NCBI GenBank assembly: GCA_016705545.1
Contig: JADIYA010000014.1
Location: forward strand, 75,517 to 139,516
Length of the DNA stretch: 64,000 nt
Direction of reading: 5' to 3'
DNA from: Flavobacteriales bacterium
GTDB taxonomy: Bacteria; Bacteroidota; Bacteroidia; Flavobacteriales_F; PHOS-HE28
Positions within the stretch are counted from its first letter, which is position 1; every line of letters starts with the position of its first letter. Below the pieces are notes generated by a model. The model saw only the letters and a program-made list of their open reading frames with translations, searched no databases and had not been told where the DNA came from. The position numbers were made by a program, and so were the translations under genes. Shown in pieces: positions 43,860 to 54,727 of the stretch.

Positions 43860-44663
43860 ATGAAGCTGCCTCGGCTGCCCGATTTGCTTACCACGGCGAA
43901 CCTATCCTGCGGGGTCGCAAGCATCCTCTTGGCCTCCCAAGGTCGGCTAACAGCGGCATGTGCGCTGGTGTTCGTTGGCGCCCTATTCGACGTGCTCGAT
44001 GGATTGGCGGCACGGGCGCTGGGCGGAGGAAGCGAACTGGGCAAGCAGCTGGATAGCCTGGCGGATATGGTGACTTTCGGGCTAGCGCCAGCGTTCATCT
44101 CGGCAATTGTCCCATGGAAGGCGTTGCAATTCGCGATAGACGCGCATCGTGATTTCGGGCCGCCTTCTGTGAGACCCGGAGACTTGTTCGCAGAACCTAT
44201 CTGGGCTACCGCGTCGTGTGCCATGGTGATCGCTATCGCCTCGATGTGGCGCTTGGCCAAGTTCAACATTGATACCCGGCGAACCACAGGCTTCCTCGGA
44301 CTGGCAACTCCTGCAAATGCCTTGCTGTGGGCCTCCTTCGGCAGCATCTCCTGGGGAATTGGCGTTCGATATGGCCCCGGCGCGAATGAACTGCAAAGCC
44401 ATGTCGGCGCATTCATGGCTGACCCGCTGCAAAAGCTCATCATGGCCACTGCTTTGGCTGGTCTGATGCTCTCCTCCATCCCCCTCCCATCCCTCAAGTT
44501 CAAGCACTTCAAATGGAAGGGCAACGAGGTCATCTACCTGCTCTTGGGCATCGGAGCGGTGCTGGTGCTGCTGTATGGCATCCTCGCCGTTCCTTTGATC
44601 CTGATCGTTTACCTGCTCAGCCCGCTCTGGGGCAGGCTCTTCCCAAGACCCACAGAAAACTAG
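43860..44663 (+). CDS. pssA: CDP-diacylglycerol-serine O-phosphatidyltransferase
   Basis: 267 residues from ATG 43860. Inner-membrane enzyme that makes phosphatidylserine, the precursor of phosphatidylethanolamine. The CDP-alcohol phosphotransferase signature D-G-x2-A-R-x8-G-x3-D-x3-D is seen as LDGLAARALGGGSELGKQLDS plus LADM. About seven hydrophobic segments follow, including a long C-terminal membrane stretch (EVIYLLLGIGAVLVLLYGILA). Divergent from the PorV-like operon. No phosphatidylserine decarboxylase gene is adjacent. Confidence 0.93.
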   Translation: MKLPRLPDLLTTANLSCGVASILLASQGRLTAACALVFVGALFDVLDGLAARALGGGSELGKQLDSLADMVTFGLAPAFISAIVPWKALQFAIDAHRDFGPPSVRPGDLFAEPIWATASCAMVIAIASMWRLAKFNIDTRRTTGFLGLATPANALLWASFGSISWGIGVRYGPGANELQSHVGAFMADPLQKLIMATALAGLMLSSIPLPSLKFKHFKWKGNEVIYLLLGIGAVLVLLYGILAVPLILIVYLLSPLWGRLFPRPTEN

Positions 44664-44721
44664 CCACAGAGTCGCAAAGACGCAGAGCCAGCCCAGTGCA
44701 TTCTCAGCGCCTCGGCGGCTA
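44662..44721. repeat. Imperfect inverted repeat, dispersed-repeat-like
   Basis: TAGCCACAGAGTCGCAAAGA (44662-44681) is an imperfect partner (about 14 of 20) of TTCTCAGCGCCTCGGCGGCT (44701-44720). The left arm resembles a short dispersed repeat common in Bacteroidota and other genomes. Its position after pssA and before purS suggests a transcript end or a decayed repeat copy. Confidence 0.45.
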
Positions 44722-44732
44722 ACCACCCCACC

Positions 44733-44993
44733 ATGAAGAAGTACCGCGCCTCCATCGATGTAATGCCCCACGACAACCTGCTCGATCCGCAAGGCAAGGC
44801 CGTTTCCGGCGCCATGGGCAACCTGGGCCTGCCCGAGATCACTGGCGTGCGCATCGGCAAGCACATCACGCTGCACGTTGAAGCCGCCGATAAGAAAACC
44901 GCCGAGGCCAAGGTGGACGAGGCGTGCAAGAAGCTGCTGGCCAACCAGATCATGGAACGCTACCAGTTCCAGGTTGACGAGGTCGCGAGCTGA
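44733..44993 (+). CDS. purS: Phosphoribosylformylglycinamidine synthase subunit PurS
   Basis: 86 residues, normal for PurS. MKKYRASIDVMPHDNLLDPQGKAV opens the ferredoxin-like fold; GLPEITGVRIGKHITLHVEA is the conserved central stretch. PurS bridges PurQ and small PurL in the purine pathway step that makes FGAM. Presence of purS implies the three-protein form of the enzyme rather than the single long PurL of enterobacteria, but neither purQ nor purL is in the window. Confidence 0.9.
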   Translation: MKKYRASIDVMPHDNLLDPQGKAVSGAMGNLGLPEITGVRIGKHITLHVEAADKKTAEAKVDEACKKLLANQIMERYQFQVDEVAS

Positions 44994-45001
44994 GGAGGAG
45001 T

Positions 45002-45062
45002 GCTGAAAACAGGAAAGCTTAAAGCTGACAGAGGGGATCCTTTTGAGCTTTCCTGTTTCAGC
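45002..45062. repeat. Long AT-rich inverted repeat between purS and the next gene
   Basis: GCTGAAAACAGGAAAGCTTA (from 45002) is nearly identical to the reverse complement of TTTTGAGCTTTCCTGTTTCA (from 45041), giving a stem of about 20 pairs with one bulged A and one mismatch around a 17-base loop. The core AAACAGGAAAGCT is perfect. It is much lower in GC than its surroundings. It could terminate purS transcription or be a small mobile-type repeat; the CTGAAA motif also recurs just after the right arm (CTTTCAG). Confidence 0.6.
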
Positions 45063-45075
45063 TTTCAGATTTCCC

Positions 45076-46260
45076 ATGCGCCCTTGGTTCCATCATCCAT
45101 CGGTCAAGAGTTTGCTGCTCGGGCTTTGCGCTGCGGCGCTCACGCTCACCCTGCACCTCCTCCCCATCTGGGAGAATATGCTGAACCGAGGCGCCGAGAC
45201 CTGGGATGAGCAGCCAGCACCGCGCGACTACATCGAGTCCGTGATCGCCGCGCACAGCGATGGCAGCGATCCCGCCTTTGCGCGAAGGCCGTGGACCACA
45301 TGGAGCATCGACCTGCTCACGCGCTTCGGACTTGCACCGAGATCCGCCTTCATCACCATCGGCCTGCTCGGCTTCTTCATTGCCGGGGTGCTCGTGTTCC
45401 GCATTGCGTTGCAGCTCGGCGCGGATGAGCGAATCGCATTGTGGTCGCAGGCGCTCTTCCAAGTGTCGCCTACCGTGCTCATGGCGTGGTTCGACCCGCT
45501 GTACACCTACGATGAGCCGATTCAGTATGCGCTGCTGCTGGCGGCAATATTGCTGCTCCTTCAGCAGCGATGGCTGCTCTTCGTGCCAGTGCTGTTCACC
45601 GCGCTCATGGCCCGTGAGACGTCCTTGCTCCTGCTGCCGGCCCTCATCCTGCTCGCCCCGCGCCGCCGGTTAGCCCTGCTCGCTACGCTGGTGGCAACAG
45701 CAGTGTTCGCGGCCTGGCTGGCGATGGCCCCGCATGGCACCTCCGCGGCAGAGCTAGGTGCTGATCTCGCTCGACGCTCCGGATACCTCGCCGTCAATTT
45801 CAGTGCAGGGCGCATCGGCGAGACCATCGGCTTCTTGGTGCTGGTACTCGCGCTGCCACTGTTCCTGTTGATCCGGCAACGGATCGCTGTGCCGCCTGCT
45901 TGGTTCCGTGGATTCGTCGTGGTGCTCGCGCTCAATGTCCCGCTCGTGCTGGTTGGCGGCTATGCGCGTGAGGCACGGCTCTTCGCATTGCCGCTGATCC
46001 TGGCGTGGCCATGGATCGGCATCGCGCTGCATTCCGAATTGGATCGGCGCGGCGGATTGACCGGCCTACTAAGCGCCTTCCGATCGCCGGGGAAGGCCGT
46101 CGCGCTCATCGGCAGCACGATCATCGTTGCGCTATGCGCCTACCGCTTCTTCATCCTCACGGCGACGTGGCAGCAGGACAACCTCTTCCACGAATACTTG
46201 ATCGCACAGCTCGCCTTCATTGCCGCGTGCGCGATCGCATCGCGGCGGCGCGTGGCCTAG
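45076..46260 (+). CDS. Polytopic membrane protein, possible glycosyltransferase-39-like
   Basis: 394 residues from ATG 45076; upstream in-frame codons lie in the inverted repeat and are unlikely. About ten hydrophobic helices alternate with short loops (LLLGLCAAALTLTLHLLPIW; FITIGLLGFFIAGVLVFRIA; YALLLAAILLLL; LVATAVFAAWLAMA; VVLALNVPLVLVGGYA). An early periplasmic loop with conserved-looking WDEQPAPRDYIE, and YDEPIQYALLL and MARETSLLLLPAL later, are reminiscent of lipid-linked sugar transferases. That is only a structural impression; function is unassigned. Single gene following purS. Confidence 0.6.
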   Translation: MRPWFHHPSVKSLLLGLCAAALTLTLHLLPIWENMLNRGAETWDEQPAPRDYIESVIAAHSDGSDPAFARRPWTTWSIDLLTRFGLAPRSAFITIGLLGFFIAGVLVFRIALQLGADERIALWSQALFQVSPTVLMAWFDPLYTYDEPIQYALLLAAILLLLQQRWLLFVPVLFTALMARETSLLLLPALILLAPRRRLALLATLVATAVFAAWLAMAPHGTSAAELGADLARRSGYLAVNFSAGRIGETIGFLVLVLALPLFLLIRQRIAVPPAWFRGFVVVLALNVPLVLVGGYAREARLFALPLILAWPWIGIALHSELDRRGGLTGLLSAFRSPGKAVALIGSTIIVALCAYRFFILTATWQQDNLFHEYLIAQLAFIAACAIASRRRVA

Positions 46261-46264
46261 ATGA

Positions 46265-46993
46265 TCAGCGTTTGCGGCGCAATTCAAAGTTCTTCCCCAG
46301 GTAGCGCAGGCGCACCTGCTCATCGCCCGCCAGCTCCTCGGCGGTGCCTTGGCGGAAGATGTTGCCCTCGATGAGCAGGTAGGCGCGGTCAGTGATCGAG
46401 AGCGTTTCGTTCACGTTGTGGTCCGTGATGAGCACGCCGATGTTGCGCTCCTTCAACTGCCACACGATGCTCTGGATGTCCTCCACGGCAATCGGGTCCA
46501 CGCCGGCGAAGGGCTCATCGAGCAGGATGAAGCGCGGTTCGATGGCCAGCGCACGTGCGATCTCGGTGCGCCGCCGCTCGCCGCCGCTGAGCACATCGCC
46601 CATGCTCTTGCGCACGTGCTTCAGGCTGAATTCGTCGAGCAGCTGCTCCAGTTTCATCTCCTGCTCGCGGCGGGTCTTGCCCGTCATCTCCAGGATCGCG
46701 CGGATGTTGTCCTCCACGCTGAGCTTGCGGAACACGCTGGCCTCTTGCGGCAGGTATCCGATGCCGAGCTTGGCGCGCTTGTACATGGCCAGGTCGGTGA
46801 TCTCGGTATCGTCGAGCATTACGCGGCCGCTGTTGGGCTTCACCAGCCCCACGATCATGTAAAAGGTGGTGGTCTTGCCCGCGCCATTGGGGCCGAGCAG
46901 GCCCACGATCTCGCCTTGGCGCACCTCCACGCTGGCGCCGCCCACCACGGTGCGGCCCTTGTAGCGCTTGACGACGTTCTCGGTGCGCAGCAT
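46265..46993 (-). CDS. lptB: LPS export ABC transporter ATP-binding protein LptB
   Basis: 242 residues. The cytoplasmic ATPase that powers LPS extraction from the inner membrane with LptFG. ABC motifs in order: GPNGAGKTTTFYMIVGL (Walker A), Q-loop in IGYLPQEASVFRKLSVEDN, signature LSGGERRRTEIARAL, Walker B FILLDEPFAGVDPIAV and H-loop LITDHNVNETL. The VDPIAVEDIQ segment is typical of LptB. It is the last gene of the tatC operon and shares one base with the gene before (TGATG). LptF, LptG and LptC are not in the window. Confidence 0.93.
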   Translation of the reverse strand: MLRTENVVKRYKGRTVVGGASVEVRQGEIVGLLGPNGAGKTTTFYMIVGLVKPNSGRVMLDDTEITDLAMYKRAKLGIGYLPQEASVFRKLSVEDNIRAILEMTGKTRREQEMKLEQLLDEFSLKHVRKSMGDVLSGGERRRTEIARALAIEPRFILLDEPFAGVDPIAVEDIQSIVWQLKERNIGVLITDHNVNETLSITDRAYLLIEGNIFRQGTAEELAGDEQVRLRYLGKNFELRRKR

Positions 46994-49485
46994 CAGAAGG
47001 TGACGTTCATGCGCACCCGGAAGGCCCAGGGCTTGGTATTCGCGTGATCCATGTAGGTGAGGCGACGCACCATGTCGAAGCGCAGCATCTTGAAGACATT
47101 CTCCACGCCAACGCTCACCTCAGCGAAGGGCCCGCCGCTCAGGTCGAAGGAGAACGGCAACAGCGCCATCTCACCGAGATGCTTGCGGTCCAGGGCGCCC
47201 ACTACAGCCTTGCCGCCCACCACCTCGCGCCACTTCAACCTGCGGAAGAGCGGGATGCGGTTGAGGAAGAGCCCATCGAAGTGGTGATCGATGTACACGC
47301 TGGCGTAGCGGTCGCTCACGAACTCGAAGAAGTTCATGGTGTTGAAGGCGAGCTCATCGAAGTAGAAGGTCTCGTTGCCCGCGTGGATGATGAGCAGCGG
47401 ATAGGGCAGCGGCTCGCTGAATACCTGTCCGGCCTGCAGCCAATAGCGCAGGAAGCCGAAGGTGCCCATGGGTACGCGGTGATATAGGCGCGCACTGAGC
47501 TTGGTGTAGTCGTAATCACCGCCGAGCACGCCTTGAAGGCCCTTGGCCACCATCACTTCCAAGGACGGATAGCGGGTACCGAGGCTCACGCGCGTGAAAT
47601 CGCCGGCCACGTATTTCTCCTTGTAAGCGAAGCGAGTGCTGAAGATGGCCTCGGTGGTGGTGATGCTGCTGAGCGAGAAAGGCTCATTGGCATCGGAGAA
47701 AGTGATGTACTCCAGCGTGCCGCGCGGGAAGAGCTCCCGGCGGCGCAGCATCAGCAAGCTGTTGAAGCCCATGAACCACTCGCGATCCAGGTATGCGCGC
47801 CACTCATCGACCAGCGTGAGCTTATTGTTCGGCGTTCGGCGGAAGGTGCTGGAGAGGATGTTGTCCTGACGGAAGGCGTCGGTGCTCTGACCGAGCTGCT
47901 CGAGGTCGAGACGGTAGTAGAGGCCGCCGATCAGTCGCGGCTCCTTCGTGATGAATCCGCGTCCGCCGAAGCCGTACTTGAACACGCCATCGGTGGTGCC
48001 ATATGCGGTGTAGCCCTCGAGTTCCACGCGCCTGCTCCATTGGCTGCTGGTGCGCAGGCCGAGGCGGAATCGATTGCCTTCGACCGGGTTGAAGCTATAG
48101 GTGGTGAAGTACGGTCCCAGCTCCACATCGCCCAATGGATAGTAGCCGGTGATCGCGGTGTTCACGATGTCAATGTAGGTGCGGAAGCGCGGGATCTGCT
48201 TCATCGTGTCCACCATGTGGTAGATGTCGCTCTCCTTCTTCGAGAGCTGCTCGTGGCGATGCGTGTCCCAGAAGTCGGCGCCCAAGCTCAAAGGCTCGAT
48301 GGCCATCACCACTTCCTCCGCGCCTTCGTAAACCTGCGGGTCCTTCAGCTCATTGATGCTGAAGTCGCGGTAGCTGGCCGTACGCCTGCCGTAGAGGCCT
48401 TGCACGGGATGCTTGTTGGGCTTGCCCGCATCCCGGACGATGTTGAGGTCCACCACCAACTCATCCCTGGAGAGCATCCACACCTCGGGTTTCACCTGAT
48501 CGTACTCCTGTTTCACCCAGAAGCCCTGCACGAAGTTGAGGTTGGCCTTTTCGGGGATGCCTGCCTCGATGCGGCGCACGGCATAGGTGGTATCGTTGAT
48601 CCACATGGTGCCCGCGAAAGCGAGCTCCTGCGGGCGCTTGGGCTTGAAGTCGAGGCGGTAGCACCAGAACCTGCCCACGAAGGCGCTGTCGGTGAGGTAG
48701 TAGTCGTAGTATCCCTTGCCGCCGTCAGCAATGGGGCTGATGAAGTTGCGCCCGAAGATGACCAGGAAGTTGTCGTAGATGTTCACGTTCTGGTACATGT
48801 CGCCCATGAACTGCGAGATGCTCTCGTTCTCCATGCCGCTCACCTTGGTGCCGCGGATGAATTCCTTGCGTGCACGGGGTTTCTGGCGGTACACCACTTC
48901 GCTGAGGCTCTCGGTCATGAAGATCGGCAGGTAGGGCTTGGCGCCAGTGCTGTCGATGTTGTCGAAGATGAAGGCGAAGGGCCTGAAGATCTTCTTCTCG
49001 GTGAACTCCTTGCTGATGTTGTTCAGGTCGAACTCCACTTTATTGTAGGCCTCGAAGCTGTACGCCTCCAGCTTCTCGCGGTTATTGGCAGGCTTGCTGC
49101 GCACCACGCGGCGAAGGATCTCGAAGGCCGGGTTCTCACCGCTGGGCTTGATCACCACTTCATCCAGGGCGGTTGCGCTGGGGTCGAGTTTCACATCGAT
49201 CACCTGCTCCTTGTCGCGCCGCACGGCCATCATGCGCGGCACGTAGCCGATGAAGGAGAAGAGCAGGCTGTCGGTGGCGTAGTAGGTATCGATGCTGTAC
49301 GCGCCGTTGATGTCGGTGGTGGTGCCCACGCGGCTGTCGCGGAACAGGATGTTCACGGATGGAAGCGTCTCCCCCGTGACCGCATCGGAAACGGTGCCGG
49401 TCACCCGCGTGCTCTGCGCGCCGGCAACGTTGCTGGCGCAAGCCAGGAGCGCGACAGCGGCGCCGCGGATCACAGCTCGGATCAT
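46993..49485 (-). CDS. DUF5686 outer-membrane protein with carboxypeptidase-regulatory-like domain
   Basis: 830 residues. Signal peptide AAVALLACASNVAGAQ. An N-terminal CarboxypepD_reg-like beta-sandwich (VTGTVSDAVTGETLPSVNILF; YSIDTYYATDSLLFSFIGY) is followed by VVIKPSGENPAFEILRRVV, the usual entry into DUF5686. The C-terminal 450 residues read as an outer-membrane beta-barrel ending WAFRVRMNVTF. The family is widespread in Bacteroidota and resembles TonB-dependent-receptor-type architecture without a plug; its role is unknown. It overlaps tatC by four bases and lptB by one base. Confidence 0.85.
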   Translation of the reverse strand: MIRAVIRGAAVALLACASNVAGAQSTRVTGTVSDAVTGETLPSVNILFRDSRVGTTTDINGAYSIDTYYATDSLLFSFIGYVPRMMAVRRDKEQVIDVKLDPSATALDEVVIKPSGENPAFEILRRVVRSKPANNREKLEAYSFEAYNKVEFDLNNISKEFTEKKIFRPFAFIFDNIDSTGAKPYLPIFMTESLSEVVYRQKPRARKEFIRGTKVSGMENESISQFMGDMYQNVNIYDNFLVIFGRNFISPIADGGKGYYDYYLTDSAFVGRFWCYRLDFKPKRPQELAFAGTMWINDTTYAVRRIEAGIPEKANLNFVQGFWVKQEYDQVKPEVWMLSRDELVVDLNIVRDAGKPNKHPVQGLYGRRTASYRDFSINELKDPQVYEGAEEVVMAIEPLSLGADFWDTHRHEQLSKKESDIYHMVDTMKQIPRFRTYIDIVNTAITGYYPLGDVELGPYFTTYSFNPVEGNRFRLGLRTSSQWSRRVELEGYTAYGTTDGVFKYGFGGRGFITKEPRLIGGLYYRLDLEQLGQSTDAFRQDNILSSTFRRTPNNKLTLVDEWRAYLDREWFMGFNSLLMLRRRELFPRGTLEYITFSDANEPFSLSSITTTEAIFSTRFAYKEKYVAGDFTRVSLGTRYPSLEVMVAKGLQGVLGGDYDYTKLSARLYHRVPMGTFGFLRYWLQAGQVFSEPLPYPLLIIHAGNETFYFDELAFNTMNFFEFVSDRYASVYIDHHFDGLFLNRIPLFRRLKWREVVGGKAVVGALDRKHLGEMALLPFSFDLSGGPFAEVSVGVENVFKMLRFDMVRRLTYMDHANTKPWAFRVRMNVTF

Positions 49486-50291
49486 GCACCCCGGAGTTTT
49501 GCCGCAGCGGAGGCCCGCAACCGCTGGCGTTCGGTCCGCGCACTGATGAGGATGCCCACTTCATAGAGAAGCATGAGCGGACCGGCAACAAGGATCTGGC
49601 TGATGACGTCGGGCGGAGTGAGGATCGCGGCGAGCACAAGCAGCCCCACGAAGGCATGCTTCCGGTACTTGCGCAGGAGGGCTGGGCCCACGAGCCCCAA
49701 CTTCGATAGCACATGCACCAGCAGGGGCAGCTCGAAGACCAGGCCCGTCCACACGGTGACTTGTGTCACGATCCCAATGAAGCTCTCCAGCGCGAAATTG
49801 TTGGCAACGGTCGGGCTCACCTGATAGGTGCCGAAGAACTGCACGGTGAGCGGCGCCAACAGGAAATACCCGAAGAGAACGCCGAGCGCGAAGAGTAAGG
49901 AGCCCACCCCAACGAACATGCCCGACGCCCTCCGCTCCTTCTCGCTGAGTCCTGGAGCGATGAATCGCCACAGCTCCCATAGGATGTAAGGGAAGGCCAG
50001 GATGAAGCCGCCAACGAATGCCACCGCGAGGTGCGTCATGAACTGGCCGCTCACCGGGAGGTTCTGCAGCGTGAAGCCCAGGTCGTTGACGCACAGATCG
50101 GGCATGCCGAACCATTCGCTGACGCGGCAAAAGGCCCGATACGTGATGAAGCCGGGGTCGCGTGCAGCGAGCACGATCTCCTCGAACATGAATTGCTTGA
50201 AGATGAAGGCCAGCACGAAACCTACGGCAACGGCGATGGCCGAGCGCACCAAGGTCCAACGGAGCTCCTCCAGGTGCTCCAGGAATGTCAT
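49482..50291 (-). CDS. tatC: Twin-arginine translocase subunit TatC
   Basis: 269 residues from ATG 50291, which begins the family-typical MTFLEHLEELRW. A longer frame start is rejected because the -7 box lies inside it. Six membrane helices are visible (RSAIAVAVGFVLAFI; VAFVGGFILAFPYILWELWRFI; LFALGVLFGYFLLAPL; and three more). FRFIAPGL-type (WRFIAPGLSEKERR) and ILTPPDVISQ motifs are conserved. It recognises twin-arginine signals for folded-protein export. TatA/B are not in the window. First gene of tatC-DUF5686-lptB. Confidence 0.95.
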   Translation of the reverse strand: MTFLEHLEELRWTLVRSAIAVAVGFVLAFIFKQFMFEEIVLAARDPGFITYRAFCRVSEWFGMPDLCVNDLGFTLQNLPVSGQFMTHLAVAFVGGFILAFPYILWELWRFIAPGLSEKERRASGMFVGVGSLLFALGVLFGYFLLAPLTVQFFGTYQVSPTVANNFALESFIGIVTQVTVWTGLVFELPLLVHVLSKLGLVGPALLRKYRKHAFVGLLVLAAILTPPDVISQILVAGPLMLLYEVGILISARTERQRLRASAAAKLRGA

Positions 50292-50342
50292 TTCGTTGCC
50301 AGCCCTTGCCAATCGCGGGGAAAACGGCCTTAGCGGCCCGGC

Positions 50343-50350
50343 CAAAGATA
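50343..50350 (-). promoter_or_regulatory. Exact-consensus -7 box for the tatC operon (TATCTTTG)
   Basis: Perfect TAnnTTTG on the minus strand, 51 bases before ATG 50291. It rules out translation starts further upstream. Confidence 0.5.
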
Positions 50351-50464
50351 GACGCGGCCCTTCGCGCGGGCCCTTGCCATCGGATCACTTTTCAACGCGC
50401 CACCTCGATCATTGCGCTTAACGAACGTTGGGATGGGGCTAATTGTTGAACGGAGCCGCCACCA

Positions 50465-50472
50465 TACATTCG
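50465..50472 (+). promoter_or_regulatory. Putative -7 box for recQ (TACATTCG)
   Basis: Fits TAnnTT[T/C]G and lies 40 bases before ATG 50513. Confidence 0.4.
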
Positions 50473-50512
50473 AGCGTTCAATCTCAAGGCCGAGGCACCG
50501 GCCGTTAATATC

Positions 50513-52708
<2,196 letters not shown>

Positions 52709-52714
52709 TGAAGG

Positions 52715-52742
52715 TTGTTGCTTCGCTCCGCTCGCAATGACC
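52715..52742. repeat. Short dispersed repeat remnant after recQ
   Basis: The string TTGCTTCGCTCCGCTCGCAA with a following TGAC is the complement of a short repeat (GTCATTGCGAGCGGAGCGAAGCAA in typical form) found scattered in many bacterial genomes. Only one copy is seen here, between recQ and the small gene at 52807. Confidence 0.5.
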
Positions 52743-52806
52743 GGCTGAGGGTTGAGCGGATTGGGTGTTGCCGGTAAGGTGCCTTTCAAATTCCATCGAT
52801 GCATCA

Positions 52807-53142
52807 ATGAGTCCCGATGAACTCGGCCTGGTGGCCAAGCACGTGATGAAGCTGCTCGTGGAGCGCCGCCTCGAGGAATTGGAAGACGCTGCGGGCGGCA
52901 GCGGCCTCAGCGCCGATGACATGGAAGGCGCCCTTGACGACATCGGGGCGACTCTGGTGATGCCTGCAGAGACCGTTTGGCGCGAGATCAGGCCGCGAGC
53001 CGTGCGCAACGTGCCCGATGCCTACGAGCTCAGCTTGGACCTTTGGACCAAGGGCGGCCGCTCCGGAAGCACTGTGGAACTGATGGTTCAGCAGCGGAAC
53101 GCAAGGCCGGTGGTCGTGGTGGAGGACATCATCGTGGGGTAG
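52807..53142 (+). CDS. Small protein of unknown function (DUF7668-like)
   Basis: 111 residues from ATG 52807. No signal or membrane segment. An N-terminal helical half (LGLVAKHVMKLLVERRLEELED) is followed by AYELSLDLWTKGGRSGSTVELMVQQRNARPVVVVEDI, which reads as three to four strands. The ending resembles a short, poorly described family I recall as DUF7668. It lies 98 bases after recQ and 3 bases from the convergent amidohydrolase end. No role inferred. Confidence 0.6.
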   Translation: MSPDELGLVAKHVMKLLVERRLEELEDAAGGSGLSADDMEGALDDIGATLVMPAETVWREIRPRAVRNVPDAYELSLDLWTKGGRSGSTVELMVQQRNARPVVVVEDIIVG

Positions 53143-53145
53143 GGC

Positions 53146-54353
53146 TCAGTCCCGCAGTTCCGTCAGCGCCCCCAACGCCATCATACCCGCCCCTATTACC
53201 AGCGCATCTTCATCCACATCGAAAGCCGCCGTGTGCAGGCCGCTCTGTGTGCCGGGCTTCGCTGCATTGCCGGTGCCCAACCGGAAGAAGCAGCCGGGCA
53301 TCACATGCGTGTAATAGGCGAAGTCCTCAGCGCCCATGCGGATGTCCATGTCAACGACGTTCTCCGCGCCAACAAGGCCAACGGCCACGCTCCGCATCCG
53401 AGCGGTAAGCTCGGGATCGTTCTTCACCACGGGTGATCCCTTCACCAGCCGGAATTCGCAATCACCGCTCATGCTGCGCGCCACCTCGGTTGCGATGCGG
53501 GGCAGCAACTCATGCAAACGCGCACGGAGCTCCTCATTGAAGGTCCGCAAGGTTCCGTCGATGCTCACCATATCCGGGACGATGTTGGTGGCGCCGTTCG
53601 CGATCACCTTGCCGAAGCTGATCACCATGGGCTCGCCGGCCGGGACGATGCGTGCAGCCTCATCGTAGAGCGCAGGCAGCACTTTCGCAGCGATCAGGAT
53701 CGGATCCACCAGCGTATCGCGGACCGGGCATGGCCCCCCCTGCCCTTCACGGTGATGTAGAGCTCATCGGCCGCCGCCATGAAGGGCCCGCTGCGGAAGC
53801 CGAGCTGGCCCACGGGCAATTCCGGCGTCACATGTTGACCGATGATGCCCGATGGCCTGGGGTCCGCCAGCACACCTTCCTTCACCAGGAGCGATGCGCC
53901 ACCCGGCTCTTTCTCTTCGCCGGGCTGGAACACGAGCATCACGTTGCCGCTCCATTCGCTCCGCACCCGGTGCAATGCGACGCCTGCGCCGAGCACCATG
54001 GACGTGTGCGCATCATGGCCGCAAGCATGCATCACGCCGGGATTCAACGAGCAGTAATCGGGTTTGCCCAGCTCGGTGATCGGTAGCGCATCCAGGTCGG
54101 CACGCAAGGCGATGCAACGATTGCTCGCAGACTTTTCTCCGTGCACCACGGCAATCAAGCCGGTTCCCTTCGCATCGGGCGTGAGCTTGGCAACACCCGC
54201 GCGCACTTCCATGCCCTCCGCCTTCAGCACCTCGGCCACGAAGGCCGCCGTGCCGTGCTCTTGGAAAGAGAGCTCCGGATGCTGGTGCAGGTGCCGGCGC
54301 CAGGCGATCATGTCCGCATGCAATGCGGCGATGGCCTTGTCGATTTCGGGCAT
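53146..54353 (-). CDS. M20-family amidohydrolase; frameshifted
   Basis: About 402 residues. Co-catalytic zinc exopeptidase of the hippurate hydrolase/N-acyl amino-acid amidohydrolase group. The first frame (from ATG 54353) holds WRRHLHQHPELSFQE, HACGHDAHTSM and FQPGEEKEPGG with metal ligands, and the dimer-domain motif VKGRGGHA. The second frame, ending at 53146, begins DPILIAAKV and holds GAEDFAYY with the last ligand. The switch falls between 53719 and 53728, where one missing base would give GHARSADTLVDPIL; a run of seven C lies next to it (53734-53740). The start shares one base with the TauE-like stop. Substrate unknown. Confidence 0.85.
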
Positions 54354-54727
54354 CACTTGCCGAGGATGAGCTTGATGGCCACGAAGAGCATCACCACACC
54401 GAAGACGCGCTTCACGGTGTCGGCAGGCAGCGCCAATGCGCCCTTGCTTCCGAAATACCCGCCTGCGACGAAGGCCGCAGCGATGATGCCCACGACCTTC
54501 CAGTCAATCATGCCTTCCTTCCAGTAGTTGCGCACGGCGAGGAGGACCACGGGCAGCATGAGCACCGCCAGGCTGGTGCCCTGCGCCTGGTGCTGGTTGT
54601 AATGCAGGAGCCAGATGAGGGCGGGCACCATGATGATGCCACCGCCGACGCCCACGAAACCGCTCAGGATTCCTGCGAGGAGGCCAACGATGATGAGCAG
54701 GCCGATGGTCTGCGCGTCGAGCTGCAT
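54353..54727 (-). CDS. Short TauE/SafE-type sulfite-exporter-family membrane protein
   Basis: 124 residues, about half the length of classic TauE/SafE proteins. Four hydrophobic segments are visible, beginning IGLLIIVGLLAGILSGFVGVGGGIIMVPAL, which is the TauE signature repeat half. Bacteroidota have many such one-repeat versions that probably work as dimers; the transported anion is unknown. It overlaps both neighbours by one base (TGATG), so it is translationally coupled to the barrel protein gene upstream and the M20 gene downstream. Confidence 0.8.
   Translation of the reverse strand: MQLDAQTIGLLIIVGLLAGILSGFVGVGGGIIMVPALIWLLHYNQHQAQGTSLAVLMLPVVLLAVRNYWKEGMIDWKVVGIIAAAFVAGGYFGSKGALALPADTVKRVFGVVMLFVAIKLILGK

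Noticed and set aside
44662..44721. CRISPR repeat
   Set aside because: Only one imperfect inverted unit is present with no spacer array or cas genes.
47533..49566. Plus-strand open frame opposite the DUF5686 gene
   Set aside because: Composition rich in Val, Glu, His and Ala typical of an antisense shadow; the minus-strand gene is conserved.
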